A stretch of DNA of 37,783 nt from Cyanobacteria bacterium RYN_339 (GTDB lineage: Bacteria; Cyanobacteriota; Sericytochromatia; S15B-MN24; JAQBPE01), in the NCBI GenBank assembly GCA_028287685.1, contig JAQBPE010000362.1, forward strand, positions 1 through 37,783, written 5' to 3'. The notes below the pieces were generated by a model. It was not told the DNA's origin, made no database searches, and saw only the letters and a list, made by a program, of their open reading frames with translations. Made by a program: the position numbers and the translations under genes. Position 1 is the first letter of the stretch, and each line of letters starts with the position of its first letter. Shown here in pieces: positions 7,981 to 16,230 of the stretch.

Positions 7981-9618
7981 CTAGCGCCTCGCGGCCTTCG
8001 CCAGGATCACCTCGGCGGTGGTGAGCAACAACCCCTCGTCGCCCAGGCGACGGTCGTTGCCCCCGAGGGCGGTGACGACGGCTTGGACGTGCGAATTGAC
8101 GCCCGCCAGGTCACCGTTTTGCGCGGCACGTTCTGCCGCGGCGAGGTCCGCCTCAAGGTTAGGCCGTCCCTCAAGCCAGCGGGCCGCCACGGCAGCGCGA
8201 GCTTGCTGCCGCAAATGCCGGACGACTGCCAGCACGGGTGCTTCCGTGGTCACGTCGCCCGGCGCGGATGTCACGTCCTTCCGGCTGTTCGACAGGATGT
8301 CGAGCCCGTTAGCAAACTCGACCTCGGACATCCCGGGCGGTACGTCGGCGATGTTGGGGATGGGCGTGTCGCCCTGTGCATTGGACGCTAGGACGGCTGG
8401 TAGCCCCTTGCTGGTCAACAATAGCTTGCCCAGGGAAGCGCCGGGAGCGACGAGGTGGGCCTCGTCATCCGCGGCCCACGACCACAACGGTCGGTTCCGA
8501 TAGGCGCCGCCCGACCAGCCCTTGGGTGCCGACGCGCTCAGCACCTTCGACCCCACCGCGATGGCAAACACCGCGAGTTTTTGGCGGCTGGCCGGCGCCG
8601 AGGTGATCTGGTACTCGTAGGCTATGGTATTCGTGGCCCGCTGGAAGCTCGTATGGGCCGAGATCGACACGGACAGCCCGCTCGCCTCCAACGCGGCCGG
8701 AATCCGCGGCGTCGTAATCGAGGGCTCCGCCACGGTCGTGATATGCCAGTGGCTGTCTTCCACGAAGACCGAGCCGCCCAGCCGCGTGATGGCCTGGCGC
8801 CACTTCTGGTTGCCCGACCGGATGTCCGTGCTGATGCCCTGCCGGTGGTTCTCGTGCTTGCTGCCCAAGGTCCAGTAAGGCACGCCATAGGCCGGTCCCA
8901 GGTCGAACGGGCCACCTGACGCGATGCTCTGGTCGTTGATCAAGAAATTGGCGGCAAACAACTTGAAGAACTCGTCCGCCAGGCTCACCATCAGCGCCTG
9001 GGTCCCGGGGGTGCAGTAGTGATTGACGGGGTGGTCGGCCGTCTGACCCACCAACACGTAGTGATCGGCGGGCCCGGGCTCCGGCATCAGGCCCAGCTCG
9101 TAGGCAACCGGCAACTCCGCGCGTCCCGCCAGCCCATCGCCCGTGCTCGCGGAAACCACGTCGATCCCGCCGATGCCCGACGCGCGATAGGTCAGCCGCA
9201 CCTTCCCTTCCTGATCGGTGGTCACGGTGGTGTCCGGCCCCAGGCTCTTGGCATTGTAAAACGCGCCCACCGGCCGATGCGACTCGTCGTGGAGATGGCC
9301 GCCGGAGTGCTCGTTGAAGCCCGCTTGCAGGCGCACGCGCAGCCCGGGAACGGGAACGCCGTCCCGGTTGGCTTGCACGGTCATGGCGGTGCACTCGGCG
9401 CCGGCCTCGGCGTCTTTGGCCTTGTCGGGGAGCGGGTGAAGCGTTGGCTTGGCGAAGGAGATGACCAAGCCGGTGGTCTCAGCGGCCAAACGTTGATGCG
9501 CTGCAATGGCGCCAGTTTGCGCCTTTGATCCGACGTTGAACGAGGGAATGCGGCCACAGGCCGTGCTCATGGCCAACGCCAAGACGAGACTCAGGGGTCT
9601 GATAGGCCATGATTTCAT
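7981..9618 (-). CDS. Large lipoprotein with LAS-type metallopeptidase signature
   Basis: A 545-residue lipoprotein with lipobox S-T-A-C near residue 21. Residues about 75-175 look like a bacterial Ig-like domain (TAMTVQANRDGVPVPGLRVRLQAG). Residues about 200-300 contain H258-x6-D265 (HRQGISTDI) and H290-W-H292 (DSHWHIT), the spacing of zinc ligands in LAS metallopeptidases (M15/M74 murein endopeptidases and D,D-carboxypeptidases). Residues about 310-440 may be another beta domain, and the last 100 residues are helical. The family link rests on these motifs only. If right, it would act on peptidoglycan or another envelope polymer. ATG 9618 has GGAG seven bases upstream. The upstream region is AT-rich with TAACGTTA and TTAA repeats. 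Confidence 0.7.
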   Translation of the reverse strand: MKSWPIRPLSLVLALAMSTACGRIPSFNVGSKAQTGAIAAHQRLAAETTGLVISFAKPTLHPLPDKAKDAEAGAECTAMTVQANRDGVPVPGLRVRLQAGFNEHSGGHLHDESHRPVGAFYNAKSLGPDTTVTTDQEGKVRLTYRASGIGGIDVVSASTGDGLAGRAELPVAYELGLMPEPGPADHYVLVGQTADHPVNHYCTPGTQALMVSLADEFFKLFAANFLINDQSIASGGPFDLGPAYGVPYWTLGSKHENHRQGISTDIRSGNQKWRQAITRLGGSVFVEDSHWHITTVAEPSITTPRIPAALEASGLSVSISAHTSFQRATNTIAYEYQITSAPASRQKLAVFAIAVGSKVLSASAPKGWSGGAYRNRPLWSWAADDEAHLVAPGASLGKLLLTSKGLPAVLASNAQGDTPIPNIADVPPGMSEVEFANGLDILSNSRKDVTSAPGDVTTEAPVLAVVRHLRQQARAAVAARWLEGRPNLEADLAAAERAAQNGDLAGVNSHVQAVVTALGGNDRRLGDEGLLLTTAEVILAKAARR

Positions 9619-9706
9619 GGGCTACTCCGCTCTCATTAAAGTCTCTTTGCCTAACGTTAATCCAATCTTAACATGTACCGGGGCAATCGTCAATTGGCGG
9701 CACCGC

Positions 9707-9736
9707 TTGCTCCGACGCTGGTCGGCAAACTATAGT
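9707..9736 (+). promoter_or_regulatory. Candidate sigma70 promoter of the VOC gene
   Basis: TTGCTC (9707) and TATAGT (9731) are separated by 18 bases, giving a predicted start around 9743, 23 bases before the ATG with a GGAGAGG site between. The -10 is close to consensus, the -35 is moderate. Confidence 0.45.
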
Positions 9737-9765
9737 ACCTGCGGCTCGAGCCGGAGAGGAACGTC

Positions 9766-10242
9766 ATGATTTCGAAGAACACCGTTTGCATTTGGTATGA
9801 CCACGGCGCGGAGGAAGCTGCCCGCTTCTACGCCCAGACCTTCCCCGACACCACAGTCGGTGCCGTGCACATCGCACCGTCCGACTTCCCGAGCGGCAAG
9901 AAGGGCGACGTCCTCACGGTCGAATTCTCGGTGTGCGGCGTGCCCTGCGTGGGTCTCAACGGCGGGGACGCGTTCAAGCAAAGCGAGGCATTCTCCTTCC
10001 AGATCGCCACTGACGACCAGGCGGAAACCGACCGCTACTGGAACGCGATCGTCGGCAATGGCGGCGAGGAGAGCATGTGCGGTTGGTGCAGGGACAAGTG
10101 GGGCGTGTCCTGGCAGATCACGCCGCGCGTCCTGACGGAAGCGATGGCCAAGGGCGGCGACGTCGCCAAGCGCGCTTTCGAGGCCATGATGGAGATGCAG
10201 AAGATCGACGTCGCCAAGATCGAAGCGGCGGTGCGCGGCTAG
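9766..10242 (+). CDS. PhnB-like VOC-fold protein
   Basis: A 158-residue single-domain VOC protein of the PhnB / '3-demethylubiquinone-9 3-methyltransferase domain' type. The ordered motifs are CIWYDHGAEEAARFYAQTFPDT, GDVLTVEFSVCGVPCVGLNGG and KWGVSWQITPRVL near residue 120, all typical of this group. Despite the historical name these are not shown to be methyltransferases, and the substrate is unknown. The GGAGAGG Shine-Dalgarno supports ATG 9766. It stands alone, convergent with the methyltransferase gene. Confidence 0.9.
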   Translation: MISKNTVCIWYDHGAEEAARFYAQTFPDTTVGAVHIAPSDFPSGKKGDVLTVEFSVCGVPCVGLNGGDAFKQSEAFSFQIATDDQAETDRYWNAIVGNGGEESMCGWCRDKWGVSWQITPRVLTEAMAKGGDVAKRAFEAMMEMQKIDVAKIEAAVRG

Positions 10243-10297
10243 ATCAACGGCACCCGCGAATGCCGGTAATGGCGTAAGTAGCCCGAGCCTCCGGTCA

Positions 10298-11002
10298 TCA
10301 CGTCGTCAGGCGGCCACGGGTGACCTCGAGTCGTTGCCCGAACTCGACAGGGCTCGCGGCGGCGTCGGTCAGTCCCGCCTCCTTCAGTAAGCCCACCAGG
10401 ACCGGTCGGTGATCATGCAGGAGGCCATGCTGCGTCGGTTGCTCCTGCCTGTGCCCGTGAGCGTGACCGTGCTGGTGACCGTGAGCGTGGCCGCGCTCGT
10501 GACCGTGTCCTGCTTGCTCCAACGACTGAAAGTCGATGATGAAGACGCGCCCGCCAGGCCTCAATACGCGCCGGATCTCACCGACGGCTCGTGCGAGGAC
10601 GTCGGGCGCCAGGTGATGCATGACCAGGCTGCTGACAACCACGTCCACGGTGGCATCCGCAAAGGGAAGTTGCGCGATCGACGCAACCCGATAGTCGATC
10701 GCGAGGCCAGCGCGCTTGGCCCTGCGCCGAGCGCCCGCGACCAGCGCTTTCGAGAGATCGATGCCGGCGACGTGTCCGGTCGGTCCGACGCGCCGGCTCA
10801 ACATCAGCGCCAACTCCCCGGTACCGCACCCGAGGTCAAGCACCGACTCTCCCGGGGTCACCTCCACCAGGTTGGCGGTGAACTCGCGGAATGACCCTGC
10901 CTTACCGCCTATCCATTGGTTGAGGGTTGTCTCATAGCGCCAGGGTGCGAGTGCGCCCCGAATGGACGACGCCTTTACCTTGAAGGCGGAATGGTTAGCC
11001 AT
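10298..11002 (-). CDS. Class I SAM methyltransferase with His-rich insert
   Basis: A 234-residue Rossmann-fold methyltransferase. Motif I is VLDLGCGTGELA at residues 54-65, the post-I acidic loop is AGIDLS near 88, a DVVVSSLVMHHL block lies near 120-131, and LRPGGRVFIIDF follows at about 147-158, as in UbiE/COQ5-type enzymes. Unusually, residues about 165-198 form a His-rich insert with about 12 His in alternating Gly/Ala-His steps, suggesting metal binding. ATG 11002 overlaps the end of the Rrf2 gene by eight bases, so the pair is translationally coupled; the longer track start at 11026 is inside rrf2. The substrate is unknown. Confidence 0.85.
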   Translation of the reverse strand: MANHSAFKVKASSIRGALAPWRYETTLNQWIGGKAGSFREFTANLVEVTPGESVLDLGCGTGELALMLSRRVGPTGHVAGIDLSKALVAGARRRAKRAGLAIDYRVASIAQLPFADATVDVVVSSLVMHHLAPDVLARAVGEIRRVLRPGGRVFIIDFQSLEQAGHGHERGHAHGHQHGHAHGHRQEQPTQHGLLHDHRPVLVGLLKEAGLTDAAASPVEFGQRLEVTRGRLTT

Positions 11003-11447
11003 GGTCAAGATGCTCCTGACGGCCATGCGGCGCTCGCCGGCCCAATTCGGTCGACAGTTCGGCGAGCGTCACCCGGCTGAACTTCTCCAACACCATCGCC
11101 TCCGCCTCCCGAAGCGCCTGATCGATCACCTGGTTGACGACCTGTTCGACGAGGCAAGCCGGGTCGTCGTTGCGGAGGCCCATCGCCAACATGGGGGGCT
11201 CGCCGAGGGCTTTGTGGATGTCGCGGAGGGTGATGGCGTCGAGGTCGCAGGCCAGGCTCCAACCGCCGCCATGGCCCTTCTCCGAGTGGATCCAGCCTGC
11301 TTCCCGCAAACCGGCCAGCGTTCGACGTACCACAACCGAGTTCGTCTGCAATGAAGTGCCCATCTCCTCCGAGGTCATCGGTCGCTTGCTGTGCGCCATG
11401 TGCAAAAGGAGGTGGAGGACCAGCGACAGGCGGCTATCTCGTTTCAT
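10995..11447 (-). CDS. Rrf2-family transcriptional regulator
   Basis: A 150-residue Rrf2-type winged-helix protein: helix-turn-helix at about residues 24-50 (TSEEMGTSLQTNSVVVRRTLAGLREAGWI), then the Rrf2 hallmark wing KGHGGGWSLA and helix ITLRDIHKALGEPP. It has only two Cys and no three-Cys cluster of the IscR/NsrR type, so it is unlikely to be an Fe-S sensor and is closer to YwnA-like members. It is first in an operon with the methyltransferase and carries a perfect inverted repeat over its own start codon, indicating autorepression. There is no Shine-Dalgarno; the transcript appears leaderless. Confidence 0.9.
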   Translation of the reverse strand: MKRDSRLSLVLHLLLHMAHSKRPMTSEEMGTSLQTNSVVVRRTLAGLREAGWIHSEKGHGGGWSLACDLDAITLRDIHKALGEPPMLAMGLRNDDPACLVEQVVNQVIDQALREAEAMVLEKFSRVTLAELSTELGRRAPHGRQEHLDHG

Positions 11448-11484
11448 GTAACTTATACTATTACATGATGGGCGGCACCGTCAA
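11445..11484 (-). promoter_or_regulatory. Rrf2 operon promoter and operator
   Basis: On the minus strand TTGACG (11484-11479) and TAGTAT (11460-11455) are 18 bases apart, and the start ATG begins about eight bases after the -10, so the mRNA should have little or no leader. The inverted repeat CATGTAA-N9-TTACATG (11445-11467) covers the -10 and the start codon. This is a good Rrf2 operator placed to block RNA polymerase. Confidence 0.7.
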
Positions 11485-11559
11485 CGGCGTGGTTTCGATT
11501 TCGGACCAAATCCACTAACCTGTCGAACGACCGTTCACCCGATCCCCGCAGGAGGCTCC

Positions 11560-12348
11560 ATGACCACGGCGACCATCACCTACTCCCCCGGCAAGTTCGT
11601 CTTCCACGAGCTGTACACCCAGGACCCGGCGGCCAGCAAGAAGTTCTACTGCGAGCTGTTCGGCTGGACGGCGCAGGACCTTCCGATCGGCCCGGACGCC
11701 TTCTACACCCGCTTCATGCTGGGAGAGACGATGGTTGCCGGCATGATGCCCATCGCCCTCATCCCGGCCCCGGACGACCAGAAGCCGCCCGCGCACTGGG
11801 CCGTTTACGTGTCCGTGGATGACGTGGACGCCGCCACCGAACGTGCGGTGGCCGGCGGCGGCACGCTGTTGAGCGGGGTCCATGAAGTCCCCGGCATGGG
11901 CCGCTGGTCGGTCATGTTGGACCCCCAGGGCGCGATGTTCCGCCTCTACAAGGCGGCCGCGGGCGATGGCGAGGACGTCGACGGGCGCGAGTGGGGCCGC
12001 TTCTGCTGGGAGAGCCTTGCCACCTCCGACGTGCCGGCTGCCGTGAAGTTCTACCAGGACGTGGTGGGCTGGGGCACCGAGCCCATGGGCCAGATGCCGC
12101 TCTTCACGCGCAAGCGTGCGAACGGCGAGACCGTGAGCGTCGCCAGCACCGGCCCCGCCCACAACACGCCGCACTGGGGCGCGTTTGTGTCCACCGCGGA
12201 CGCGAATGCCACCCTGGCAAAGGCGAAGGCGCTGGGCGCCAAGGTCCTGCTAGAGCGGACGGAGATCCCGAACGTGGGCGCCTTCGCGATCATCGACGAT
12301 CCCAACGACGCCGCGCTCTACCTCTTCGAGCCCGCGCCCAACAGCTAG
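11560..12348 (+). CDS. Two-domain VOC (glyoxalase/bleomycin-resistance fold) protein
   Basis: A 262-residue protein with two VOC modules, about residues 10-130 and 138-260. Each begins with a FHELYTQDPAASKKFYCELFGW-like or FCWESLATSDVPAAVKFYQDVVGW-like block and ends in an MFRLYK or LYLFEP strand. Such tandem VOC proteins can bind a metal and small hydrophobic ligands; substrate and reaction are unknown. CAGGAGG before ATG 11560 makes the start secure. It is single, divergent from the Rrf2 operon, and converges with the NHL lipoprotein; a CCTGGCC/GGCCAGG inverted repeat (12362-12387) lies at the convergence but has no T tract. Confidence 0.9.
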   Translation: MTTATITYSPGKFVFHELYTQDPAASKKFYCELFGWTAQDLPIGPDAFYTRFMLGETMVAGMMPIALIPAPDDQKPPAHWAVYVSVDDVDAATERAVAGGGTLLSGVHEVPGMGRWSVMLDPQGAMFRLYKAAAGDGEDVDGREWGRFCWESLATSDVPAAVKFYQDVVGWGTEPMGQMPLFTRKRANGETVSVASTGPAHNTPHWGAFVSTADANATLAKAKALGAKVLLERTEIPNVGAFAIIDDPNDAALYLFEPAPNS

Positions 12349-12373
12349 GCTCTTCGGGCTTCCTGGCCCCGCG

Positions 12374-13534
12374 TCATCGAGGCCAGGAGCCGGCCTGGAA
12401 AGCCACCTTGCGAATGCCGCAGGGCGACCCGTTCGTGTTGCTGCCGAAGTCTGACACGTAGAGGTCGCCCGCCCGGTCCACTGCGATTTCCCCCGCGTTA
12501 AGGAAGCGCGTGTGGCCCAGGTCATGGCCGATGTAACCTGTGGTGCCCTGGTTGGCCGGGCTGAGCACCGTGCAGGTGCCATCCGGGTCCAGGCGGTAAA
12601 GCTGTTGGGCGCTGAAGTAGATAGCCCCGGAGGGGTGCCAGGCCAGCTCCGCGGGCAAGATGTTGCCCTTCAGCAAGCGGATCAAGGTCGTGACCTGGCC
12701 GGACGGTGATACGCGCTGGATGCAGTTGGCCCGATGATCCGCCACCAGCAAGTTCCCCCCGCCGTCGAAGGCGAGTCCCTCGGGCTCGTCGAAGCCCCGG
12801 GCGAAGGTCGAGACGTCGCCGGCGGGCGTGATGCGCTTGATCACGTTGGCTTCTTGGTCGGAGACGTACACGTTGTCCGCCGCGTCTACGGCCAGGCCCC
12901 AGGCCCGCTCGAATTGCTGCGGCTGGTGCAGTGCCTGCGCACCAAACTTGCCCGCCGCCACCACGGACGCCTCGCCATTGGGTGCGAACTTGAACAAGCC
13001 CGCCTGGTAGTCCGTGGCGTACAGGTTGCCCTGGTGGTCGAAGGCCATCGAGGTGGGCACGAAGCTCACGGCCTCGAGGGTGGCATGCTTGAATTCGCCG
13101 ACGGCACCGTTCGGCGCGATCACCTGGATCCGCGGACCGTCGGCAACATACAGGTTGCCCGCGGCGTCGAAGGTCATGGCGTAGATGCCAAAGAAGAGCA
13201 TCGTTTCGCGGGTGTTGCCCCCGGGCCCGCCGATGACGCTGCCCGCCCACGTGCTCACCACGGGCGCCGTGCCGGGGCCGGGCCAGGGCTTCGGGTTGGG
13301 CCAGCCAACGAGTGGCTCGTAGGCCGTGTCCTCCGGGTCCGGCGACCAGTGCGGGTCGTGGCCAACTTGGGCCAGCTTCGGGCTTACTCGCTCGGTCTCC
13401 GGCCTTTGCTTCGCCGCGGCCACGGTCCGCTGGTGGGTGCGTGCCGGCTCCTGCTTCGGCTTGGAGCGCGCGCAACCAACCAGCACGCAGCCCAGCGCGA
13501 GGGCCAGGGGCAAGCCCCCAAGCGGCCTACGCAT
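12374..13534 (-). CDS. NHL-repeat beta-propeller lipoprotein
   Basis: A 386-residue lipoprotein with lipobox L-V-G-C near residue 21. From about residue 115 it has repeated NHL units such as FDAAGNLYVADGPRIQVI, FDHQGNLYATDYQAGLFKF, VDAADNVYVSDQEANVIKRI, FDGGGNLLVADHRANCIQRV and VDRAGDLYVSDFGSN, enough for a six-bladed propeller. NHL propellers bind ligands or proteins and a few are enzymes; no catalytic set is recognised. Its ATG shares one base with the stop of the M19 dipeptidase upstream (TGATG), so the two are translationally coupled and likely work in one envelope or peptide-uptake process, which is inference. Confidence 0.85.
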   Translation of the reverse strand: MRRPLGGLPLALALGCVLVGCARSKPKQEPARTHQRTVAAAKQRPETERVSPKLAQVGHDPHWSPDPEDTAYEPLVGWPNPKPWPGPGTAPVVSTWAGSVIGGPGGNTRETMLFFGIYAMTFDAAGNLYVADGPRIQVIAPNGAVGEFKHATLEAVSFVPTSMAFDHQGNLYATDYQAGLFKFAPNGEASVVAAGKFGAQALHQPQQFERAWGLAVDAADNVYVSDQEANVIKRITPAGDVSTFARGFDEPEGLAFDGGGNLLVADHRANCIQRVSPSGQVTTLIRLLKGNILPAELAWHPSGAIYFSAQQLYRLDPDGTCTVLSPANQGTTGYIGHDLGHTRFLNAGEIAVDRAGDLYVSDFGSNTNGSPCGIRKVAFQAGSWPR

Positions 13535-14682
13535 CAGCGCGACCCCGGTAGGGAGGCTCGCCAGCCCTTACGCAGCACCCGGAGCGCGTTGCCCGCCATG
13601 ATCGCTTCCGCGTCCACGGTCCCATATCGGGCCACCAGTTGCTCGCCCAGGCGCGCGTAGTCGCTCATCCGCCGGTACCCGGGCAACCCGCGCGTGAACC
13701 CATCCATATCCGACCCGATCGCCGCATACCGGTGGCTCCCCGTCACGGCCGCGATCCGATCGATGTGGCGGCACAACAACCCGAAGCCGCGGTCGGCCGC
13801 GGGCAGGCCATTCCCCAACATATGCTCGCACAGGATCACCCCCAACACGCCGTCCCGCGCGGCGACCTGGGCGATCGTCTCGTCGCTCAGGCAGCGCTCC
13901 CGGTCCCCGAAGCGGCAGGCCATGTGCGAGGCGATCACGGGCACGCTTTTCTCCGCATCGAGTGCGTCCAAGAGGGCGAACGTGTCGGCGATCGCCCGCT
14001 CGCTCATGTGGACGATGTCCACCAGAACGCCATTGCCCACCATCGCCATGACCAGGTGCCGCCCCAGCTCCGACAGCCCTATGTCCGGCTGCGGGAACAA
14101 CCGGTGGAACAAATCATCCGGGATGTAGGGGATGGCCCGCGACACCGTAGCGAGGCCCCGCCAGAAGAAGTGCGCGGGACTCACGTAGGCCAGCCCCCGC
14201 CCGGCGAGGGTCGCCACGTTCGCCGTAATCGCGTCCGGCGTTCCGCCCAGGTGGAAGCCGCCTTCGATCGCGTGGAGGAAGGCCACGCGCCCCTCGGCGA
14301 TCGCCCCATCAAGGTCCGCCACGTTGCGACACACCCGCGCGGTCTCGGGATGCCGCCGGGCCAGGTGCCGCTCCACGGCCTCCAGTTGAGCGAGCAAGCG
14401 CGGGAAGTACGCGTCGTCCGGTGGTGCCCCGTAGCCGTGGGACAGGTCGAACTCGTCGAGGGGCGAATACAGGACGGAGAGCACGACCCCCACCCCGCCT
14501 TCCCGCATGGCCGACACCGTCGCCCCGGGCCGGGACGTGAAGGTCTCGTAGTTGCCAATCCGGCAGGCCAATTCGAGCAGCGCGGCATGGGCGTGGTCGC
14601 CGGGGTGGGCGGTCTCCACGAGCGCCCGGCGGAAGTCTCCCATCAGGTGCATGGGGTAATGCACGTGAAGGTCTACGAACAT
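13534..14682 (-). CDS. Membrane-dipeptidase family (M19) amidohydrolase
   Basis: A 382-residue amidohydrolase of the M19 renal-dipeptidase family. The N-terminal metal motif is FVDLHVHY; the bridging Glu is in FLHAIEGGFHLGG near residue 160; further metal or catalytic His occur in VDIVHMS and VIASHMACRF; the C-terminal Asp lies in AIGSDMDGF. Many bacterial members hydrolyse L,D or D-containing dipeptides. There is no signal peptide, so it is cytosolic. ATG 14682 has GGAGG seven bases upstream and is preferred over track start 14721. It is coupled to the NHL lipoprotein downstream. Confidence 0.85.
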   Translation of the reverse strand: MFVDLHVHYPMHLMGDFRRALVETAHPGDHAHAALLELACRIGNYETFTSRPGATVSAMREGGVGVVLSVLYSPLDEFDLSHGYGAPPDDAYFPRLLAQLEAVERHLARRHPETARVCRNVADLDGAIAEGRVAFLHAIEGGFHLGGTPDAITANVATLAGRGLAYVSPAHFFWRGLATVSRAIPYIPDDLFHRLFPQPDIGLSELGRHLVMAMVGNGVLVDIVHMSERAIADTFALLDALDAEKSVPVIASHMACRFGDRERCLSDETIAQVAARDGVLGVILCEHMLGNGLPAADRGFGLLCRHIDRIAAVTGSHRYAAIGSDMDGFTRGLPGYRRMSDYARLGEQLVARYGTVDAEAIMAGNALRVLRKGWRASLPGSR

Positions 14683-14795
14683 GGCAACTCCTCCGACGTC
14701 GACGCGTTTCCACGCTACCACAAGATAACCAAGCTAGCGTTCACCGGGTAAGATGTCGTCGCGGCCCAACATTTTGCCACGCCCAGGAGGTCCCC

Positions 14796-15209
14796 ATGTC
14801 ACGCCCATTCGCCACCTGTCTCGTCGTCCTGGGCTTGCTTGCGGCGGCGCCCGCCTGGGCCCGCGGCGAGGCGACCCCGCTGAAGTTCGCGCCCGGCGCC
14901 TCGAGCGCCTCGGTCCAAGGCGGGGCGCCGCAAGGCCTGCACGCGCATTACACCCTGGGGGCACGCAAGGGCCAGAAGATGAAGCTCCGCGTAAGCTCCA
15001 CGGGCAACAACGCCGGTATCGCGATCTTCCTGCCCGGATGGACGTTCGATAAGGACGGTTACCCCAGCGGCAAGATGCTCGCCGGCGCCGGCGAAAAAGA
15101 GGACGTGTCCACCTGGAACGGCACCTTGCCGGCCTCCGGGACCTACCTGGTCGACATCGGCGGCAGGCATGGCGGGACCGACTACAAGCTGACGGTCGAG
15201 ATCAAGTAG
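14796..15209 (+). CDS. Secreted PPC/PliG-like beta-sandwich protein
   Basis: A 137-residue protein with a clear Sec signal peptide (cleavage after A-W-A, about residue 22). The mature part shows GLHAHYTLGARKGQKMKLRVSS, then IAIFLPGW, then WNGTLPASGTYLVDIGG and a final YKLTVEI strand. This is the pattern of bacterial pre-peptidase C-terminal (PPC) domains and of PliG-type periplasmic g-type lysozyme inhibitors. I cannot separate the two from sequence alone. AGGAGG precedes the ATG. It is followed at 30 bases by the exported alpha/beta hydrolase, a probable two-gene unit. Confidence 0.75.
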   Translation: MSRPFATCLVVLGLLAAAPAWARGEATPLKFAPGASSASVQGGAPQGLHAHYTLGARKGQKMKLRVSSTGNNAGIAIFLPGWTFDKDGYPSGKMLAGAGEKEDVSTWNGTLPASGTYLVDIGGRHGGTDYKLTVEIK

Positions 15210-15239
15210 AGGCAACGGGGCCGTTGCCAGGAGCACCCC

Positions 15240-16115
15240 ATGCTGCGTAGATTGGCCACCCTGGTCCTGACGATGGCCGTGCAGGTCTCGATCGTGGCGG
15301 CCCTGGCCACGCGCACGGTCATGGCCAACGACCTGAAGATCGCCTATTCGGAGGCGGGCGCGGGCACCCCGTTGGTCTTCATCCACGGCTTCCCGCTGAA
15401 CCGGCACCTGTGGGACGCGCAGGTCCAGGACCTGGCCGCGGACCACCGCGTCATCGCCATCGACTTGCCGGGCTTCGGCGACAGCCAGGCCCGTGGCGGC
15501 TCCGTGACCATGGACGTGTTGGCCGCGGACGTCCATGCGGTGCTCCAGCAGCTCCGGGTCGAACGGCCGGTCATCATCGGGCACTCGATGGGCGGGTTCG
15601 TGTCGCTGGCTTACGCCGAACGCTACCCCCAGGACCTGCGCGGCCTGGTGTTGGTCTCGACCAATGCGGAGGCCTCCTCGGAGAAACGGGCCGTCGCGCA
15701 TCGGGCGCTCGCCGAGCAGGTGCGCGAGGTGGGTGCGGCGCCGGTCATCGACGCGTTCGCGCCGCTTATGGGGCCCGCCGGCGCTCTCGATCCCGCGCTC
15801 GACCTCCGGGCCCGCGCGCTCATGGCGACCGCCAGCCGCGATGGGCTGGCCAGCTGCCTGGTCGGCATGTCGCAGCGGCCCGAGCGGCTCAAGTGGCTGT
15901 CAACGTCGACGATCCCGGCGCTTGTGCTGACCGGGACGGCGGATCAAACGATCCCGATGGCTGCCTCGCAGCGGATGGCGGCCGTGATGTCGAACGCGAA
16001 GCTTGTCGCGCTGGAAGGTGGAGGGCACCTGCTCCCGCTCGAGCGCCCGGCCCGCTTGACTGCGGAAATCCGGCAGTTCGCTCGGACGTGCCCCCCCACG
16101 GGTGGCGCCGAATGA
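15240..16115 (+). CDS. Exported alpha/beta hydrolase
   Basis: A 291-residue alpha/beta hydrolase. A hydrophobic N-terminus (residues about 5-29) suggests a signal peptide or anchor. The oxyanion strand is FIHGFPLNRHLWD at about 48, the nucleophile elbow GHSMGG places Ser116, the acid lies in VLTGTADQTIP near 230, and the catalytic His is in EGGGHLLPLERP near 265, so the triad is complete. Esterases, lactonases and haloperoxidase-like enzymes share this form, so no substrate is assigned. CAGGAG is six bases before ATG 15240; an internal ATG at 15321 would remove the signal. Confidence 0.85.
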   Translation: MLRRLATLVLTMAVQVSIVAALATRTVMANDLKIAYSEAGAGTPLVFIHGFPLNRHLWDAQVQDLAADHRVIAIDLPGFGDSQARGGSVTMDVLAADVHAVLQQLRVERPVIIGHSMGGFVSLAYAERYPQDLRGLVLVSTNAEASSEKRAVAHRALAEQVREVGAAPVIDAFAPLMGPAGALDPALDLRARALMATASRDGLASCLVGMSQRPERLKWLSTSTIPALVLTGTADQTIPMAASQRMAAVMSNAKLVALEGGGHLLPLERPARLTAEIRQFARTCPPTGGAE

Positions 16116-16230
16116 TCGGGCGTTGATCGCGGCGCTGTAGCCGAGGCCCCGGAACGATGGGGCTCCCACGGGCGGTCGCGCCCTGGAGCCCTGCGTTACG
16201 AGCGCCGTTGGTTGGGGCATGGGTCCAACC

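Noticed and set aside
10457-10515. Short tandem repeats (GTGACCGTG-like) as a CRISPR or regulatory repeat
   Set aside because: They are in-frame codons for the His-Gly/Ala tract of the methyltransferase; there are no spacers.
12362-12387. CCTGGCC/GGCCAGG hairpin between convergent genes as a terminator
   Set aside because: It overlaps the NHL gene's stop region, has a 12-base loop and no T tract on either strand.
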